A DNA stretch of 19,870 bases. Source: Spirochaetota bacterium (GTDB lineage Bacteria > Spirochaetota > UBA12135 > COTS27 > JAFLEE01). The stretch covers positions 1 to 19,870 of the forward strand of contig JAFLEE010000091.1 of NCBI GenBank assembly GCA_017302015.1. Reading direction: 5' to 3'. Below the pieces are notes generated by a model. The model made no database searches. It was not told the DNA's origin and was given only the letters and a program-made list of their open reading frames with translations. The position numbers and the translations under genes are program-made. Shown one piece after another: positions 1 through 6,178 of this stretch; position 1 is the first letter of the stretch; every line of letters begins with the position of its first letter.

Positions 1-113
1 GCGACCGCGGCGGTCACGCCGAACTCGGTCTTGATGGCTTCCACCAGGTCGTTGAGTTCGACCACCGTCATGCTCTTGATTTCCTTGATGAAATCTTCTT
101 TCGTCAGCGCCAT
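1..113 (-). CDS. rplL: 50S ribosomal protein L7/L12, N-terminal fragment (runs off left edge)
   Basis: Only the first 37 codons are present; the gene continues beyond base 1. The visible N-terminus reads [12 protein letters not shown], then a [17 protein letters not shown] stretch, the dimerisation helix of L7/L12, which tethers the protein to L10 in the ribosomal stalk. The ATG at 111-113 follows an AGGAG Shine-Dalgarno (120-124 on the complement) at a good distance. It lies 49 bp downstream of rplJ in the usual L10-L7/L12 order, with no terminator visible between them. The hinge and C-terminal factor-binding domain are outside the window. Confidence 0.95.
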   Translation of the reverse strand, partial: MALTKEDFIKEIKSMTVVELNDLVEAIKTEFGVTAAV

Positions 114-162
114 GGGATTCTCCTGGGATGTTCTTTAAGTCGTTCGGGGATTTCGGATGGGA

Positions 163-681
163 TCAGGCGGCGGGGGCTTCGCCCTCGGCCTTCTTCTTGT
201 CGGCGACGGCCTGCAGCATGGCCGCGAGGCCCGACAGCGGGGCCTGCAGGTAGCCGACCAGCATGGCGTAGAGCACCTGGCGCGGCGGGATATTGGCCAT
301 CTTCTTGATGTAGGCCGCATCGACCAGCTTGCCGTCGTGGTAGCCGCCCTTGATCTTGAGCTTCTCGGCCTTCTCGCTGTCGGCGAGGGCCTTGCCGGCG
401 GCGGCGAAATCTTCGCCGGCGATGGCGAGGGCCGTCATGCCCGTGAAGAGGTTCTCGGGGGCGTCGATCTTCTGGTTCTTGAGCGCGCGGTGGAGCAGCG
501 TGTTCTTGCTGATGCGCAGCGCGCCGCCGCCCTTGCGCAGCGAACTGCGCACGGCGGAGAGGTCGGTGAAGTTGACGCTGTCGTAGCCCACGAAGACGAG
601 GTTTCGGCCGGCGACGAGCTTCTCGAGGAGGGCCACTTCCGTGGTCTTCTCGGGCTTGATTTTCTTTACCTGGGTGGACAT
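163..681 (-). CDS. rplJ: 50S ribosomal protein L10
   Basis: A 172-residue protein, normal length for L10, the base of the ribosomal stalk that binds 23S rRNA and carries the L7/L12 dimers. Recognisable features are an N-terminal KTTEVALLEKLV helix, a central VFVGYDSVNFTDLSAVRSSLRK segment, SKNTLLHRAL, and a C-terminal IPPRQVLYAMLVGYLQAPLSGLA block followed by a charged, alanine-rich tail that binds L7/L12. The ATG at 681 is preceded by AAGGA. Only 11 bp separate it from the rplA stop, so there is no room for the long structured L10 leader known from enterobacteria. rplL follows. Confidence 0.97.
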   Translation of the reverse strand: MSTQVKKIKPEKTTEVALLEKLVAGRNLVFVGYDSVNFTDLSAVRSSLRKGGGALRISKNTLLHRALKNQKIDAPENLFTGMTALAIAGEDFAAAGKALADSEKAEKLKIKGGYHDGKLVDAAYIKKMANIPPRQVLYAMLVGYLQAPLSGLAAMLQAVADKKKAEGEAPAA

Positions 682-692
682 GATGGGTTCCT

Positions 693-1376
693 TCAGGCCG
701 CCTTGCTGGGGCTTTTCTTGTTGAGTTGGACGCTTTTGCCCATGCTGGAGGTCACGTGGACGCTGCGCACGTAGTCGCCCTTGAGGTCGGAGGGCTTCTT
801 CTTGAGCACGATGTCGAAGAAGACCTTGAAATTATCCACCAGTTGCTGCTCGCCCATCGACGCCTTGCCGATGGAGAAGTTGATGATGCCCGCCGCGTCG
901 GCGCGGAACTCGCGCCGGCCGGCCTTGACCTCTTTCACCGCGGTGGTGACGTCGTCGGTGACCGTCTTGGCCTTGGGGTTGGGCATGAGGCCCTTGGTGC
1001 CGAGCACGCGCGCGACCTTGGCGATGCTCTTCATCATGTCGGGGGTGGCGATGGCGACGTCGAAGCCCGTCCAGTTGCCGTTGATCTTCTCGATGAGGTC
1101 GTCGTCGCCCACGAAGTCGGCGCCGGCGGCCTTGGCCTCTTCGGCCTTCTTGCCCTTGGCGAAGACCAGCACGGTCTTCGATTTCCCGAAGGCGTTGGGG
1201 AAACTGACGGTGTCGCGGATGGTGTGCTTCTTCTCGAGCTTGAGGGCGACCGAGACGTCGACGGACTCGTCGAACTTGGCCGTCGCGCCCTTCTTGACGA
1301 GGCCGACCGCCTCTTCGATGGTCAGGATGGCCGAGTTGGGGGCGAGCGCCTTGAACCGTTTGCTGTGCTTTTTCAT
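693..1376 (-). CDS. rplA: 50S ribosomal protein L1
   Basis: 227 residues, the usual bacterial L1 length. L1 binds 23S rRNA at the mobile L1 stalk involved in E-site tRNA release and in some bacteria represses its own operon. The sequence contains KRFKAL near the start, the FDESVDVSVALKL motif, the GADFVGDDDLIEKI region, the signature MKSIAKVARVLGTKGLMPNPKAKTVT and a C-terminal YVRSVHVTSSMGKSVQL. The ATG is led by GAGG about ten bases upstream. It lies 23 bp after rplK and 11 bp before rplJ in a conserved operon order. Confidence 0.97.
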   Translation of the reverse strand: MKKHSKRFKALAPNSAILTIEEAVGLVKKGATAKFDESVDVSVALKLEKKHTIRDTVSFPNAFGKSKTVLVFAKGKKAEEAKAAGADFVGDDDLIEKINGNWTGFDVAIATPDMMKSIAKVARVLGTKGLMPNPKAKTVTDDVTTAVKEVKAGRREFRADAAGIINFSIGKASMGEQQLVDNFKVFFDIVLKKKPSDLKGDYVRSVHVTSSMGKSVQLNKKSPSKAA

Positions 1377-1399
1377 GAGGGAAACCTCGCGGGGGGAAA

Positions 1400-1825
1400 T
1401 CAGGCCTCGACCGTCACGCCCATGCTGCGCGCGGTGCCCGCGACGCTCTTCTTGGCGGCTTCGATGTCGTTGGCGTTGAGGTCGACCATCTTCTGCTTGG
1501 CGATGGCTTCAACCTGCGCCTGCGTGAGCTTGCCGACCTTCTCTTTGTTGGGGGTCTTCGAGCCGCTCTCGAGGCCGAGGACCTTCTTGATGAGCACCGA
1601 GGTCGGCGGGGTCTTGTAGACCAGGGAGAAGGAGCGGTCTTCGTAGATGGTGACCACGACGGGGATGATGAGGCCGGCGTCTTTCTGGGTCGCGGCGTTG
1701 AACTGCTTGCAGAACTCCATCAGGTTGATGCCCGTGGGGCCCAGCGCCGTGCCCACGGGCGGGGCCGGGTTGGCCTTGCCGGCCGACAATTGGAGTTTGA
1801 GCTGCTTGGTTACTTTTTTAGCCAT
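1400..1825 (-). CDS. rplK: 50S ribosomal protein L11
   Basis: 141 residues, exactly typical. L11 binds the GTPase-associated centre of 23S rRNA. Family hallmarks are the N-terminal [19 protein letters not shown] with its proline-rich linker, the [13 protein letters not shown] motif, and the C-terminal rRNA-binding domain with [11 protein letters not shown] and [16 protein letters not shown] ending GTARSMGV. A modest AGGT Shine-Dalgarno precedes the ATG. It sits 16 bp after nusG, in the standard secE-nusG-rplK-rplA order. Confidence 0.98.
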   Translation of the reverse strand: MAKKVTKQLKLQLSAGKANPAPPVGTALGPTGINLMEFCKQFNAATQKDAGLIIPVVVTIYEDRSFSLVYKTPPTSVLIKKVLGLESGSKTPNKEKVGKLTQAQVEAIAKQKMVDLNANDIEAAKKSVAGTARSMGVTVEA

Positions 1826-1841
1826 GGGAGGGGGACCTGTT

Positions 1842-2381
1842 TCAGTTTTTCTTGACCTTGAAGTAATCGATTTCGACCGGGGTGATGCGCCCGAAGATCT
1901 CGACGTTCACCGAGACCTTGCGCTTGTCGAGGTGGATGGCCTTGATCGTGCCCTGGAAGTTATTGAAGGGACCGTCGATGATGAGCACCTTCTGGCCGAC
2001 CTCGAAGTCGATCTGGACGGGGGAGAAGTCGCCCACGGCCTCGTTCTTGGTGATGAGGTTCTTGACGTCTTTATCGAGGAGCGCGCGGGGGCGGTTGCCG
2101 CCCTGGACGACGAAACCGCCCACATAAGGCGTCTGGGCCATGTAGGCCTCGCTCTCGCGGTCGAGTTCCATCTTGACGTAGATGTAGCCGGGGAACGACT
2201 TGCGCTCCATCTGCTTCTTCTTGCCGTCTTTGTAGACCGTCTCTTTATAGGTGGGGACGATGACGTCGGTGATCTGGGCGATGGGCTCGGTCTTGAGGCG
2301 CTTCTCGAGGGCCTGCTTGGCCGAGAATTCCTTCCCCGACTGGGTGTGAACGATGTACCACTTCTGCTCTTTCGTTTCCAT
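1842..2381 (-). CDS. nusG: Transcription termination/antitermination factor NusG
   Basis: 179 residues from the ATG chosen here. NusG binds RNA polymerase across the clamp and couples it to ribosomes or Rho. The NGN domain starts [19 protein letters not shown] and includes the [14 protein letters not shown] strand and TPYVGGFVV. The C-terminal KOW domain is seen as [21 protein letters not shown] (about residues 122-142) and ends with the EIDYFKV strand. An upstream in-frame GTG (2394-2396) would add five residues (MTGSP) and overlap the secE stop. I prefer the ATG because AGG lies nine bases before it and the shorter N-terminus matches the family. Confidence 0.96.
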   Translation of the reverse strand: METKEQKWYIVHTQSGKEFSAKQALEKRLKTEPIAQITDVIVPTYKETVYKDGKKKQMERKSFPGYIYVKMELDRESEAYMAQTPYVGGFVVQGGNRPRALLDKDVKNLITKNEAVGDFSPVQIDFEVGQKVLIIDGPFNNFQGTIKAIHLDKRKVSVNVEIFGRITPVEIDYFKVKKN

Positions 2382-2392
2382 CGGGGAACCTG

Positions 2393-2701
2393 TCACCGGT
2401 CGAGCCGGCGGCGCAGCGTGCTGACGGCGATGGGCACCGCGATGACGAGCGCCACGAAGATGAAGAAGGTGGTGGGGGTGAAGAGGCCGCGCACGGAGTC
2501 GATGCGGGTCACGGTGATGAGTTTGACGACCTGGGAAACCAGGAAATCGACCCCAAAGAGGCCGATGGAGACCACGACCAGGCTGACCAGCACCACGATG
2601 GTGGTGTTGAGCACGTGGTCACGGGTCGGCCACGTGGTTTTTTCCTGGAGTTCGGTCCGGGTTTCTCGGATGAATTGTATAAGTCGTTTCCACCAGTTCA
2701 T
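2393..2701 (-). CDS. secE: Preprotein translocase subunit SecE with extra C-terminal membrane segment
   Basis: 102 residues. SecE clamps SecY in the membrane translocase. The conserved amphipathic helix and core are clear: FIRETRTELQEKTTWPTRDHV (residues 10-30) matches the family's kVtWPtr.ev signature, followed by a membrane helix at about 33-55. Single-span bacterial SecE normally ends soon after this. Here the chain continues through LITVTRIDSVRG into a second hydrophobic stretch (about 76-95) and a basic tail, STLRRRLDR. The start is the ATG at 2699-2701, only 15 bases from the mature end of tRNA-Trp, with a weak GAG as Shine-Dalgarno. A longer reading would run into the tRNA and is rejected. 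Confidence 0.93.
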   Translation of the reverse strand: MNWWKRLIQFIRETRTELQEKTTWPTRDHVLNTTIVVLVSLVVVSIGLFGVDFLVSQVVKLITVTRIDSVRGLFTPTTFFIFVALVIAVPIAVSTLRRRLDR

Positions 2702-2716
2702 GTTATTCTCGAAATT

Positions 2717-2790
2717 CGGGCCAGGCAGGGCTCGAACCTGCAACCTACGGAGTTGGAATCCGCCACTCTACCAATTAGAGCTACTGGCCC
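2717..2790 (-). tRNA. tRNA-Trp (CCA)
   Basis: A complete 74-nt cloverleaf on the minus strand. The acceptor GGGCCAG pairs with CTGGCCC, the anticodon loop is TTCCAAC with anticodon CCA at 2754-2756, and the T arm has GGTTCGAGCC. The discriminator base is G, as in bacterial tRNA-Trp. The 3' CCA is not encoded. It is cotranscribed between tRNA-Thr and secE. Confidence 0.96.
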
Positions 2791-2796
2791 GGACCG

Positions 2797-2869
2797 AGCC
2801 CGCAGTCAGAATTGAACTGACGACCCTTTCCTTACCATGGAAATGCTCTACCACCTGAGCTATGCGGGC
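2797..2869 (-). tRNA. tRNA-Thr (GGU)
   Basis: A complete 73-nt cloverleaf on the minus strand. Acceptor GCCCGCA pairs perfectly with TGCGGGC. The anticodon stem TTTCC/GGAAA encloses loop ATGGTAA with anticodon GGT at 2834-2836, and the T stem is GTCAG/CTGAC. The CCA end is not encoded. It is the first gene of the unit: the -10 box lies only 11 bases upstream of its 5' end. Confidence 0.95.
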
Positions 2870-2880
2870 GGGGAGCGAGG

Positions 2881-2909
2881 ATTTTACAACGACCGTGAAT
2901 AACTGTCAA
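2881..2909 (-). promoter_or_regulatory. Strong sigma70-type promoter of the tRNA-secE-nusG-rpl unit
   Basis: On the minus strand a perfect TTGACA (-35, complement of 2904-2909) is followed after exactly 17 bases by TAAAAT (-10, complement of 2881-2886, one mismatch from consensus). Transcription would start near 2874, a few bases before tRNA-Thr. This near-consensus promoter fits a stable-RNA/ribosomal-protein operon. Confidence 0.85.
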
Positions 2910-2929
2910 ATATCGTGCCAATCCATTCT

Positions 2930-2949
2930 AAAAAGGGCCAAAAGACCCT
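2930..2949 (-). terminator. Intrinsic terminator downstream of pdxB
   Basis: On the minus strand AGGGTC-TTTT-GGCCCT forms a 6-bp stem (one G-U pair) with a 4-base loop, followed by TTTTAG. It lies about 110 bp after the pdxB stop and immediately before the -35 of the tRNA/secE promoter, so it would insulate the two units. The stem is short. Confidence 0.55.
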
Positions 2950-2976
2950 GTTTTTCAAGGATCTTGACAAATGAAA

Positions 2977-3005
2977 CCCCGCGAATTCATACGAATTCAG
3001 TGGGG
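2977..3005. terminator. Hairpin with two GAATTC arms, first terminator candidate after pdxB
   Basis: CCCCGCGAATTC and GAATTCAGTGGGG form a 12-bp stem with one bulged A and one G-T pair around the loop ATAC. On the minus strand it is followed by a broken T-rich run (GTTTCATTT). It lies 54 bp beyond the pdxB stop. Together with the hairpin at 2930-2949 it probably makes a tandem terminator, but the poor T-tract leaves this uncertain. Confidence 0.45.
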
Positions 3006-3058
3006 ATTTAAGGACCGAAGGGGCGCCGATGGGGCCGGTTTCGGCCTGTCGCCTTCCA

Positions 3059-4201
3059 TTATATGACTTTGAATCCGATGGATTCGAGATTCTTCCGCCA
3101 AGGGGCGGGGATGGGGCCCGCCTGGATCGTATGGCATTCCCATTCGCTGCGGCGGGGGTATTCTTTGCGGAGCCGATCGAAATGGGCCGCTAGGGCGCCT
3201 ACGGGGCCCTCCCGCAGGGCCCGGCTATCCCGGCGGACATCATAGGCCGATTGGATCACCCTATTGAGGTATTCCTCAAACGATTCGGAAGGGTGCGCGG
3301 GCATGGCGCGGACGGGGTTGGCCTCGGGGCCCAGGCTTGAGCGCCAATCCCAGTAGCCGGGCTTCCCGAGCCATCGGCACAGGGCATCCACCACCATCTG
3401 GAGGCCCTTGAGTTTCGCGGTAAAGGCATAACCCGCGATGTGGGGGGTAGAAAGCAGGCAACGATTTAGGAGTTCGGGCCGGATGCGCGGTTCCCCTTGC
3501 CAGACATCGAGCATGAGGTCGCGGACGTATCCGCCATCGAGGGCCCCGAGGAGCGCCCCTTCATCCACCACCTCTCCCCGGGAAGCGTTTATAAAGAGGG
3601 GTTTGGATCTCAAGGTCGAGAGGAAGGACTGGGAAACCATCCCCACGGTGGGATGGGGGCCCCCTTCCACGTGGGGCACGTGAAAGGTCAGCACATCCGC
3701 ATCCACCACCTCTTTCAGGGTGACATACCGGCGATCGCCTGTTTTTTCAGCGAGGGGCGGGTCGACCGGGAGGACCTTGGCGCCCAGGGCCTCGAGGGCC
3801 TTGCAAAGGCGCCCCCCCACGTTTCCGCAGCCGATGATCGCGACGGTGAGGCCTTCAAAGGACCGGTTTTGGTCCCGAAGCCAGGGGGAGAGGGCCGAGA
3901 GTACCCATTCCACCACGGAGGTCGCATTGCTTCCCGGGGCGCTGGCGAATTGCACGCCGAGGGCGGCGAGGTCGTCTTCGTGGACGTGTTCGGTGCCCGC
4001 GGTGGCCGTGGCGACGAAGCGAACCGGCGTGCCTTCCAATAATTTACGGTCGACCCGGGTCACGGAGCGCACCACGAGGGCATCGCAGGCGGCGAGGTGT
4101 TCTTTCCGGAGTTCACGGCCCTTGAACAAGGCGACTTCACCCAAGGGGGAAAGGGCTTGGACGGCGGAAGGGATGTTTTCGTCGGCGAGGATTCGGAGCA
4201 T
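3059..4201 (-). CDS. pdxB: Erythronate-4-phosphate dehydrogenase
   Basis: 380 residues, the same size as the well-studied enterobacterial PdxB. It oxidises 4-phosphoerythronate to 2-oxo-3-hydroxy-4-phosphobutanoate in the DXP-dependent pyridoxal-phosphate pathway (cytoplasm). The whole layout matches PdxB rather than generic SerA: N-terminal ILADENIPSAV and ALVVRSVTRVD, FVATATAGTEHV, the NAD-binding AIIGCGNVGGRLCKALEALG, FINASRGEVVDEGALL with the substrate/catalytic Arg, LDVWQGEP, the TPHIAGY catalytic His, and the PdxB-specific C-terminal dimerisation domain with YDVRRDSRALR and FDRLRKEYPRRSEW. MetY in this window is a PLP enzyme, but no other B6 gene is adjacent. The ATG has no Shine-Dalgarno and lies six bases from a -10-like box. 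Confidence 0.96.
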   Translation of the reverse strand: MLRILADENIPSAVQALSPLGEVALFKGRELRKEHLAACDALVVRSVTRVDRKLLEGTPVRFVATATAGTEHVHEDDLAALGVQFASAPGSNATSVVEWVLSALSPWLRDQNRSFEGLTVAIIGCGNVGGRLCKALEALGAKVLPVDPPLAEKTGDRRYVTLKEVVDADVLTFHVPHVEGGPHPTVGMVSQSFLSTLRSKPLFINASRGEVVDEGALLGALDGGYVRDLMLDVWQGEPRIRPELLNRCLLSTPHIAGYAFTAKLKGLQMVVDALCRWLGKPGYWDWRSSLGPEANPVRAMPAHPSESFEEYLNRVIQSAYDVRRDSRALREGPVGALAAHFDRLRKEYPRRSEWECHTIQAGPIPAPWRKNLESIGFKVI

Positions 4202-4207
4202 CGGCTA

Positions 4208-4237
4208 ATTGTCGCGAAAGTCGTGGGTTTTTGCCAA
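4208..4237 (-). promoter_or_regulatory. Candidate promoter of pdxB, possibly giving a leaderless mRNA
   Basis: On the minus strand TTGGCA (complement of 4232-4237), an 18-base spacer and GACAAT (complement of 4208-4213) resemble -35 and -10 boxes. The -10 ends seven bases from the A of the pdxB ATG, so transcription would begin at or next to the start codon. No Shine-Dalgarno is visible. Four of six -10 bases match, so this is a moderate call. Confidence 0.4.
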
Positions 4238-4569
4238 TGGATCAGGGTGGGTGGGAGTGGATTGATGAAAATTGACAGATATACCGGTGATGTGGGGGCC
4301 GACAGGGATGGTGAGGGGATGGTGTGGGGGTGGAGGCGAAGTGGATCTCCTTCTCGATGGCGGCGGGGGGTCCTAGGTGATGCTAAGGGTCGACGCGCCA
4401 GCCAAAAAATGATCTAGGAGTCGGTGCGACTTGTATCCATTTTTCCGGAATCGACATGCAGGAACCGCTTTAGGCGGGTTTACAGCCCATTGCCGCATGT
4501 CTGTCGGTTGTGAATCCGGCGAGCATCGCACTTTTAGAAATAAGCCACATAGGCTCCTAAAAAAATATA

Positions 4570-4598
4570 TTGCTTCGGGGGCAGAATTATATTAGATT
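4570..4598 (+). promoter_or_regulatory. Candidate promoter of the Rrf2-family gene
   Basis: TTGCTT (4570-4575), a 17-base spacer and TAGATT (4593-4598) resemble -35 and -10 boxes in an AT-rich island. The predicted start near 4605 leaves only about 12 untranslated bases before the ATG at 4617, with no Shine-Dalgarno. Confidence 0.45.
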
Positions 4599-4612
4599 AT
4601 CTGTAGACTAAT
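4591..4612. promoter_or_regulatory. Palindrome over the rrf2 promoter, likely autoregulatory operator
   Basis: ATTAG (4591-4595) and CTAAT (4608-4612) are inverted arms 12 bases apart, with an inner TA/TA pair, so 7 of 11 positions are symmetric. The element covers the putative -10 and transcription start and ends four bases before the rrf2 ATG. Rrf2 proteins are dimers that bind such AT-rich dyads and commonly repress their own genes. Assigning this site to the adjacent regulator is inference. Confidence 0.5.
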
Positions 4613-4616
4613 TTCT

Positions 4617-5066
4617 ATGAAAGTATCCAGCAAATGTGAATATGCGCTTCGCTGTCTGATGGATCTTGCGGTCCACGGGGAAGGGGTTTCCCTCCATATC
4701 GAGGACATCGCGCGGAGGCAGGATATCCCCCTGAAATTCCTCCAAACCATCATTTTAAGCCTGAAAAAGGCCAAAATGGTGGAGAGCAAGAAGGGCCCGG
4801 GCGGGGGCTATTTCCTCGTGAAAAGACCCGACCAGATCCACCTGGGCGACCTCATTGAGACCCTCGATGGGGCCCTCCTTCCCACCCTTCGGACCAGGGG
4901 TTCGGGGAAGCAAAAACAGGCGATTTGGCAGGATGCGGCCGATGGAATTTGGAACCGTTTCGGGGCGGCTGTGAGGGACACCGCCAAGGGTTTTACCCTC
5001 GAACAGGCCGTCACGGAATACCGTCGAATGAACCAGGGCGAAGGGGCCCAGATGTTCCATATCTGA
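4617..5066 (+). CDS. Rrf2-family transcriptional regulator
   Basis: 149 residues. The N-terminal winged helix is typical of the Rrf2 family (IscR, NsrR, CymR): MKVSSKCEYALRCLMDLAVH, then IEDIARRQDIPLKFLQTIILSLKKAKMVESKKGPGGGYFLVKRPDQI, including the family GPGGGY wing. The central segment that in IscR and NsrR carries three Fe-S ligand cysteines has none here. The only cysteines are C7 and C13 in the first helix, so a classical Fe-S cluster is unlikely. A CymR-like, cluster-free sensor is more plausible. It lies divergent from pdxB and upstream of a sulfur gene cluster that includes metY, but a strong terminator separates them. Its own promoter carries a palindrome. The ATG has no Shine-Dalgarno. 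Confidence 0.9.
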   Translation: MKVSSKCEYALRCLMDLAVHGEGVSLHIEDIARRQDIPLKFLQTIILSLKKAKMVESKKGPGGGYFLVKRPDQIHLGDLIETLDGALLPTLRTRGSGKQKQAIWQDAADGIWNRFGAAVRDTAKGFTLEQAVTEYRRMNQGEGAQMFHI

Positions 5067-5075
5067 TCGGATTAG

Positions 5076-5118
5076 GTCCAGAAGCCCGTCGGGTTCCTGG
5101 ACAGATTTTTTATTGTTT
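5076..5118 (+). terminator. Strong intrinsic terminator after the Rrf2-family gene
   Basis: GTCCAG (5076-5081) pairs with CTGGAC (5097-5102). Inner AA/TT and CCC/GGG pairs extend the stem to about 11 bp with one bulged base on each side and a 3-base loop. A T-rich run with TTTTTT at 5106-5111 follows. It begins 10 bp after the stop codon, so the regulator is probably a monocistronic unit. Confidence 0.85.
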
Positions 5119-5256
5119 TAGCCATGAAACCCCTGATCCGACGGCGGACTTAGGGTAGAATTTAGAGAAGTTGCAGCGAAAGCGTTTCCCTTCGCATGGG
5201 TCATGGGTATATGAAATGATGATATTATTCCACATGGGCTACCGAATTAATATACT

Positions 5257-5694
5257 ATGAGTAATCATGGAAGTCCTTGGGAAGCTTTGACGGCCTCCGA
5301 TTTGTTGGATTCCCGGCGGGGGAAAAACCCGCTCTTTTGCACCGTGGGCCCCCGGGAGCCCCTGACTCGGGCCGCTCTTTTGATGCTGGTCCACGGGTAT
5401 TCCAGGCTGCCCGTGATCGAAGGGGATGAAGTCGTCGGCATGCTGGATGAGCGCCAAGTCTTGAACGCCATCGGCGGGGGCCAAGGCGCCCTGGATCTCC
5501 CGATTTCGCTTCGCATGATGGCCGGGCCTCCGGTGGTGGAGGGCGCGGTCAGCGGCACGGCGGTCTGGAACCTCCTCGTCAAGGGGGACGGGCTCGTGAT
5601 GGTCCGCGACGCCGGCGAATGGAAGGGCATCCTCACCGCTTCCGACCTCCTCAGCGCGCTGACGATGCCCGCTTCTCCCGAGTTCGCCATCTAA
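5257..5694 (+). CDS. Two-CBS-domain protein
   Basis: 145 residues forming a stand-alone Bateman pair. CBS1 (about 12-75) shows LFCTVGPREPLTRAALLMLVHGYSRLPVIEGDEVVGMLDERQVL. CBS2 (about 80-140) ends LVMVRDAGEWKGILTASDLLSAL. Such proteins bind adenosyl ligands (AMP, ATP, SAM) and act as cytoplasmic sensors or partners. No fused catalytic domain is present. It heads the gene run, with the cupin starting four bases after its stop. The start is uncertain: there is no Shine-Dalgarno, and a TATACT box touches the ATG. Weak ATTA/TAAT half-sites (5246-5249 and 5262-5265) recall the rrf2 palindrome. A role as SAM or adenylate sensor for the sulfur genes is inference. Confidence 0.85.
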   Translation: MSNHGSPWEALTASDLLDSRRGKNPLFCTVGPREPLTRAALLMLVHGYSRLPVIEGDEVVGMLDERQVLNAIGGGQGALDLPISLRMMAGPPVVEGAVSGTAVWNLLVKGDGLVMVRDAGEWKGILTASDLLSALTMPASPEFAI

Positions 5695-5698
5695 GCCC

Positions 5699-6145
5699 AT
5701 GGCCACCCACCTCAAGCACAGCGCCGTCGGAACTTGGGAAGGGGTGGAGACCAAGGTCTACAAGACCGAGGGGACCCATTTCAAGGATATCGTGCGCCGC
5801 CAACTCCTGGGGCCCGAGACGCCGGCCACCCCCTTCGAACTCCGCTATTTCGAGATCGCCCCGGGCGGCTATAGTTCGCTGGAGATCCACGAGCACACCC
5901 ACACCGTGATCATCGCCCGCGGCCGGGGGCATGCGATCCTCGGCGACCGCGCGGTGGAAGTCGACGCCCACGACGTCTGCCATACCGGGCCCGGGGAAGC
6001 CCACCAATTCCTCGCCGACCGCGGGGAAGCCCTGGGATTCTATTGCCTCGTCGACAAGGATCGCGACCGCCCCCGCCTGCCAAACGAGGAAGAACTCGAA
6101 CGACTGCGGGCGAAGCCGGAACTCGCGCGCATCCTGCGCTTCTAA
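5699..6145 (+). CDS. Cupin-domain protein
   Basis: 148 residues with one cupin-2 barrel. The core FEIAPGGYSSLEIHEHTHTV holds a histidine cluster (H64, H66, H68), followed by the IIARGRGHAILGD turn and the second motif with GPGEAHQF (H102), so a metal site is plausible. The C-terminus is a charged helix (NEEELERLRAKPELARIL). The substrate is unknown; small cupins include dioxygenases, isomerases and binding proteins. The ATG follows the CBS stop by four bases without its own Shine-Dalgarno, suggesting translational coupling. Its place before metY suggests a role in sulfur or amino-acid metabolism, but nothing in the protein proves it. Confidence 0.85.
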   Translation: MATHLKHSAVGTWEGVETKVYKTEGTHFKDIVRRQLLGPETPATPFELRYFEIAPGGYSSLEIHEHTHTVIIARGRGHAILGDRAVEVDAHDVCHTGPGEAHQFLADRGEALGFYCLVDKDRDRPRLPNEEELERLRAKPELARILRF

Positions 6146-6178
6146 TCCCCCCGCCCGCTCTCCCCGGAGGAACGCCCC

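Larger units (their letters stand above)
4202..4616. other. 415-bp intergenic region between divergent pdxB and rrf2
   Basis: I see no gene in it. The left end carries the pdxB promoter candidate. The middle (about 4290-4430) is G-rich on the plus strand, with no open frame that looks like a protein. A weak hairpin (AACCGC...GCGGGTT, about 4463-4481) lies in the right half. The last 60 bases turn sharply AT-rich and carry the rrf2 promoter and palindrome. Confidence 0.6.

Noticed and set aside
1647-2858. Plus-strand open frame of 403 codons across rplK, nusG, secE and both tRNAs
   Set aside because: It overlaps two clear tRNAs and three conserved ribosomal-operon genes on the other strand; no recognisable protein.
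2964-2992. TTGACA on the plus strand near 2964 as a promoter
   Set aside because: No acceptable -10 at proper spacing, and no plus-strand gene for more than 1.5 kb downstream.
4097-4417. Plus-strand 106-codon frame covering the pdxB start and part of the 415-bp gap
   Set aside because: Composition and codon pattern are those of a shadow of pdxB continuing into G-rich intergenic DNA; no Shine-Dalgarno or motif.
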